This document shows, piece by piece, positions 60,865 through 64,000 of a stretch of 64,000 nucleotides of DNA. Source of the DNA: Thermoflexales bacterium (lineage in GTDB: Bacteria > Chloroflexota > Anaerolineae > J036 > Brachytrichaceae); assembly GCA_025057935.1 (NCBI GenBank), contig JANWUW010000071.1, positions 1-64,000 on the forward strand, read 5' to 3'. The first letter of the stretch is position 1, and every line of letters begins with the position of its first letter. The notes beneath the pieces are model-generated. The model saw only the letters and a program-made list of their open reading frames with translations, was not told the DNA's origin and ran no database searches. The translations under genes and the position numbers were made by a program.

Positions 60865-61682
60865 CATGCCGCCAACGTGAGCACCACAACTACAAGCGCA
60901 GCCGCAAACCAACGCAACGGGTGACGAAGAGACGAGAGAACAAGTTGGGGCAACCAGATCAAACAGAGGCCGAATGCACCTATCGGTTGTCGCGTGAGGA
61001 TCAGCGCGAGCAGGGTGACTGCATAACCCAGATTGCGCCAAAGCGCCGCGCTGTGCACTGCGCCTGCAAAAGCGGCGCTCATCCCGAACGCAAGCGCAGC
61101 GATCGCAGGAGTGGGAAAGCTAACCAATCCGAACCCGAGCAAAAACGGTAGCCCAATGCGTGCCACGCTGCTCGCAAGCGCTGGCGCTCCGCGTCCCTGC
61201 GCAGCCAGCATTGTGCCCTGCGCGAAAAGGCTCACGCCTAGCGTGAGCGCCAGCGCGTAATCCCCCAGAGCGCTGCCTAGCATGAGCCCAGCAACTAACC
61301 CCAACCCAGCGAGGTAGAGCGAGTGCCGCTCTCGAGGTAAGAGCCACTCTTGCCACCAGCTCAGCCAAGTCTCCAACCATGCCGTGGTGCGCGATGCAGG
61401 CGAATGCGGTGCAGTGTAAGGTAGTAGCGGCAGCGTTCGCTTGTGTGTCCACGCCCGCCACTGCTCCATGGCATCGTGCCAGTCTTTCTCGGCGAGGCTG
61501 AGCCACATTGCTTGCCACGCGAGCACGAGCAACAGCCCCAAGCCCAGCTTCTGCGGCATTCCCTCAGGCCAGGAGAAACGCGAGGCAGCCACAGCACCGC
61601 CAAGCATCGCCATCCACGCCCACACGATCAGCCCAGCGTAGGCTGACGAGGATGCAGCGCGTGTTGAAGATTGAGCGCTCAC
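60864..61682 (-). CDS. Hydrophobic membrane protein of unknown function
   Basis: This 272-residue protein has several helices: LIVWAWMAMLGGAVAAS, LGLGLLLVLAWQAMWLSL, a central amphipathic Trp-rich stretch (WLETWLSWWQEWLLP), then LAGLGLVAGLMLGSALGDYALALTLG and three more near the C-terminus. I recognise no family. GTG 61682 overlaps the stop of the S41 protease by 4 bases, so it is translationally coupled to that protease and may be its partner or substrate-presenting protein. It converges with hsp20. Confidence 0.7.
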   Translation of the reverse strand: MSAQSSTRAASSSAYAGLIVWAWMAMLGGAVAASRFSWPEGMPQKLGLGLLLVLAWQAMWLSLAEKDWHDAMEQWRAWTHKRTLPLLPYTAPHSPASRTTAWLETWLSWWQEWLLPRERHSLYLAGLGLVAGLMLGSALGDYALALTLGVSLFAQGTMLAAQGRGAPALASSVARIGLPFLLGFGLVSFPTPAIAALAFGMSAAFAGAVHSAALWRNLGYAVTLLALILTRQPIGAFGLCLIWLPQLVLSSLRHPLRWFAAALVVVVLTLAA

Positions 61683-62989
61683 GGTGCTGCGAGCTTGCCT
61701 GTCTTCAGATACGCGACCGCAGCTTCGAGTTGCGCATCCTTCCCAGCGCGCTCATCTTCTGGCGTGTTGATGACCACGAGGTCGGGCTGTATGCCTTCGT
61801 TGTGGATCTGTCGCTCGTTTGGCGTGTACCAGCGCTCAATGGTGATGCGCAACTGGGCGCCATTAGCAAGCGTCTGAGGAGATTGCACTGACCCTTTGCC
61901 AAATGTGCGCTCGCCGATTAACACGCCCCGCTTGCGATCCTGAATCGCGCCCGCGACGATTTCGGCTGCGCTTGCCGAGCCGCCATTGACCAACACCACC
62001 AAGGGGATGTCTTGCGCGATGCCGCGGCTGGTGGTGCGCGTAACTTTCCTGTTGTTGCGGTAATCGCGCTCAACCACCAGCACGCCAGCGTCCAAGAACA
62101 AGTCGCCTACTTCGCGCGCTTGGCTGAGCAAGCCGCCGGGGTTGTCGCGCAGATCGAGGATAAGACCCTTGGGGTTCTGCGCGAGCAAGCGTTGAAGTTC
62201 GCGCTCCAGCTGTCGGCTAGCCTGTTGGCTGAAATCGAAGAGGCGCACGTAGGCAATGTCGCCATCGCCTACGGTGCGGCTCTCCACTAGCGGTATCACG
62301 ATGCGCGCGCGCACGATGGAGACTTCGAAGGGGCGCGGGTTGTCCCCGCGGCGGATGGTGAGGCGCACAGTGGTGCCTTTCGGTCCGCGCACCATTGCAG
62401 CGACTTCGGTGGTATTCAGCCCGAGCACGCTCTGCCCGTCCACTGCCTCGATGATGTCACCCGGGAGCAGCCCTGCCTTCTCAGCAGGGGTGCCTGGCAG
62501 CGTGCGCACGATCTGGATGCTGCCGCCTGGGGTCTGTTTCAGCGTTGCGCCGATGCCCTCGAACTCACCGCTCATGTCCTCGTTGAGGATTTTGGCGAAG
62601 CGAGGCTCGATGTATTGGGTGTAGGGGTCGCCCAGCGCGTTGACCATGCCACGAATAGCGCCATCAGTCAGCGCCTCGCGCGAGGGAAGTGTGCCATACC
62701 ACTGCTCGCGCAGGCGACGCAGCACATCGTTGACGAGAGCGTAGTCTAGGGGCTCCTCAGCGCGTGCCTCGGGCGCGCTGTGGCTGGAGACGGTGGTCAA
62801 CGTGGCAAGCTCGAAGGGGAACGCGCCAAAGCTGAATGCGCCCGGCCGCGCGAGCAACACTCCGACCGTCATGCCGAGCACGAAGATGATCGCTCCTGTG
62901 AACATGCCCAGCAACCCAAGTGCAACCTGCCGCAGCAGCGCGGCTGAGCGCTGTTGGGCTTTCTCCTCTGATGTAGTTGGCGTTGCCAT
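61679..62989 (-). CDS. S41-family C-terminal processing protease (CtpA-like)
   Basis: This 436-residue periplasmic or extracytoplasmic serine protease has an N-terminal membrane anchor (LGLLGMFTGAIIFVLGMTVGVLL). A PDZ domain is at about 130-235 (GIGATLKQTPGG, GLLPGDIIEAVDGQSVLGL), then the catalytic S41 domain. The nucleophile is in LVNGGSASAAEIVAGAI and the Lys in GERTFGKGSVQ, with LDLRDNPGGLL as the usual loop. Such enzymes trim or degrade secreted proteins by recognising C-terminal residues. It lies 10 bases after a related gene and overlaps the following membrane-protein gene. Confidence 0.93.
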   Translation of the reverse strand: MATPTTSEEKAQQRSAALLRQVALGLLGMFTGAIIFVLGMTVGVLLARPGAFSFGAFPFELATLTTVSSHSAPEARAEEPLDYALVNDVLRRLREQWYGTLPSREALTDGAIRGMVNALGDPYTQYIEPRFAKILNEDMSGEFEGIGATLKQTPGGSIQIVRTLPGTPAEKAGLLPGDIIEAVDGQSVLGLNTTEVAAMVRGPKGTTVRLTIRRGDNPRPFEVSIVRARIVIPLVESRTVGDGDIAYVRLFDFSQQASRQLERELQRLLAQNPKGLILDLRDNPGGLLSQAREVGDLFLDAGVLVVERDYRNNRKVTRTTSRGIAQDIPLVVLVNGGSASAAEIVAGAIQDRKRGVLIGERTFGKGSVQSPQTLANGAQLRITIERWYTPNERQIHNEGIQPDLVVINTPEDERAGKDAQLEAAVAYLKTGKLAAP

Positions 62990-62999
62990 GTTCCACCCC

Positions 63000-64000
63000 T
63001 CAAGAGCTGCTGCGCGCTTCCTTCACGCCCGAACGCAAGCGCGCGATCAGTGTTCGAAGCGCGGTTTGGAGTTGACTTTCTGCGTCGTCTTCTGCAAGCA
63101 CGTCGGGGTTCAAGCCCTTACCGTCCAGTTGCTCGCGACGAGCGGTCAGCCAACGCGCTGCAGTGACGCGCACAGCTGAGCCATCGCGCAGCTCGAAGAC
63201 GAACTGCACCGAGCCTTTGCCTAGCGTTTTCTGACCGACGAGCACAGCACGCTGATGATCGCGTAGCGCCGCTGCGACAACCTCGGCAGCGCTGGCTGTG
63301 CCCCCGTTTACAAGAACCACGAGCGGCTGCGTTTCTGGCAACGCATGTGAGACAGAGCGTGTGCGGTGCACGATCTCCGCTTGGTTGCGACGCACTTCGT
63401 AAGCTACAATGCGATCACGCAAGAAGAAGCTCGTCACCTCGACTGCAGCGTTGAGCAAGCCGCCGGCGTTGTCGCGCAGGTCCAGCACGTAGCCCTGCAC
63501 GCCGGCTTGGGCAAGCGCGCGCAGCGCCGCCTCGAGTTGGGCAGCCGTGCGCTCGGTGAAGCCGCGAATGGCAACGTAGCCGATCGGGAGCGCAGCAGCC
63601 GTCGTCGTAATGATGCGGTGTTCGACAGAGGGTAGCTCAATGCGTTCGCGCGTGATGGCGAACTTCAAGCGCTGCGAGCCGCGCAGCACTTCAATCACCA
63701 CAACAGTGCCCTCCTCGCCGCGCAAGCGCATTGCGTCCTCGATGCTTGCGGGAAAAGGCAACGGCACGCCGTCCACAGCGACGAGGAGATCGCCTTCGCG
63801 CACGCCGGCCCGCTCCGCTGGACCGTCGGGCGTCGGTGAAAGCGCGATGCGCCCTTCAGGTGTGAGCCGAAGCTGCACGCCAATGCCGCCGAAGACGCCG
63901 CGCATGTGGTCGCGCTCAACGGCGCGCGGCGCAGGCTCAACGAAGCTCGTGTAGGGGTCGTTCAGCGTGCTCAATGCTCCGCGAATCGCGCCATACTCGC
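63000..64000 (-). CDS. S41-family C-terminal processing protease, second copy (N-terminus outside window)
   Basis: The frame is open to the right edge of the window: reading beyond the first usable start gives EYGAIRGALSTLNDPYTSFVEP, the usual S41 N-terminal region. The visible 333 or so residues contain the PDZ domain (VFGGIGVQLRLTPEGRIALS, AGVREGDLLVAVDGVPLP). The protease domain has LDLRDNAGGLL, the nucleophile in LVNGGTASAAEVVAAAL and Lys in GQKTLGKGSVQ. The signal or anchor is off the edge. It is the upstream member of a tandem pair, likely a duplication. Confidence 0.93.
   Translation of the reverse strand, partial: EYGAIRGALSTLNDPYTSFVEPAPRAVERDHMRGVFGGIGVQLRLTPEGRIALSPTPDGPAERAGVREGDLLVAVDGVPLPFPASIEDAMRLRGEEGTVVVIEVLRGSQRLKFAITRERIELPSVEHRIITTTAAALPIGYVAIRGFTERTAAQLEAALRALAQAGVQGYVLDLRDNAGGLLNAAVEVTSFFLRDRIVAYEVRRNQAEIVHRTRSVSHALPETQPLVVLVNGGTASAAEVVAAALRDHQRAVLVGQKTLGKGSVQFVFELRDGSAVRVTAARWLTARREQLDGKGLNPDVLAEDDAESQLQTALRTLIARLRSGVKEARSSS

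Overview
This window looks like chromosome of a GC-rich bacterium, most likely a member of the Chloroflexota (Anaerolineae or a related, possibly thermophilic, lineage). That placement is an inference from the gene mix: a SpoVS protein, an NBR1-type Ig lipoprotein, a DUF92 protein, an AIM24 protein, a riboflavin-type ABC importer under an FMN riboswitch, and a complex I cluster with two adjacent nuoM genes. I see no rRNA or tRNA gene that would settle it. I recognise no prophage, insertion sequence or CRISPR array. Coding density is very high, and most neighbours are separated by less than 100 bases or overlap by 4.

Layout. 1-4.5 kb: 3' end of recQ, an alpha-amylase-family enzyme, a DUF92 membrane protein and a LolD/MacB-type ABC ATPase. 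4.5-8.4 kb: a two-GAF histidine kinase divergent from an ECF sigma factor, a 76-residue membrane protein and a PhoR-like kinase. 8.4-12.5 kb: ubiA and a class A penicillin-binding protein, translationally overlapped. 12.6-19.1 kb: a polysaccharide operon (manC, two Wzz-like genes, a CpsD-like ATPase that has lost its Walker motifs, and a 1158-residue GH13 protein). 19.2-26.2 kb: mtnP, a tyrosine phosphatase, an Ig lipoprotein, a CCA-adding-type enzyme, a solute-binding protein, secG and two small genes. 26.4-31.3 kb: transketolase and the RibXY-type importer with its FMN riboswitch and terminator. 31.4-35.5 kb: DUF454, SpoVS, enolase, a thioredoxin lipoprotein and AIM24. 35.6-45.3 kb: comEC, a SIS protein, a membrane glycosyltransferase-like protein, a trans-sulfuration enzyme, DUF2085, a PQQ sugar dehydrogenase and a zinc peptidase. 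45.4-47.4 kb: a DMT exporter and a MoeB-rhodanese fusion. 47.5-57.2 kb: nuoA-H-J-K-L-M-M-N. 57.2-64 kb: a divergent chaperonin homolog, RtcB, Hsp20, a membrane protein and two tandem S41 proteases.

How it works together. The nuo cluster encodes only membrane-arm subunits (no nuoB-G or I here). It has a second NuoM and an apparently lengthened NuoL lateral helix, features associated with '2M' complex I. The UbiA enzyme may supply the quinone. Transketolase and enolase are core carbon metabolism. The importer would salvage the flavin that complex I needs.

Control signals. A recurring pattern is a TANNNT -10 element ending only 6-16 bases before the start codon, which points to leaderless or nearly leaderless transcripts. 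It also fixes many start codons that would otherwise be ambiguous. A second class of genes (spoVS, hsp20, AIM24, ribY, nuoJ, nuoK) carries strong Shine-Dalgarno sequences instead. All functional calls are from reading translated sequence and known family motifs; no database search was possible.
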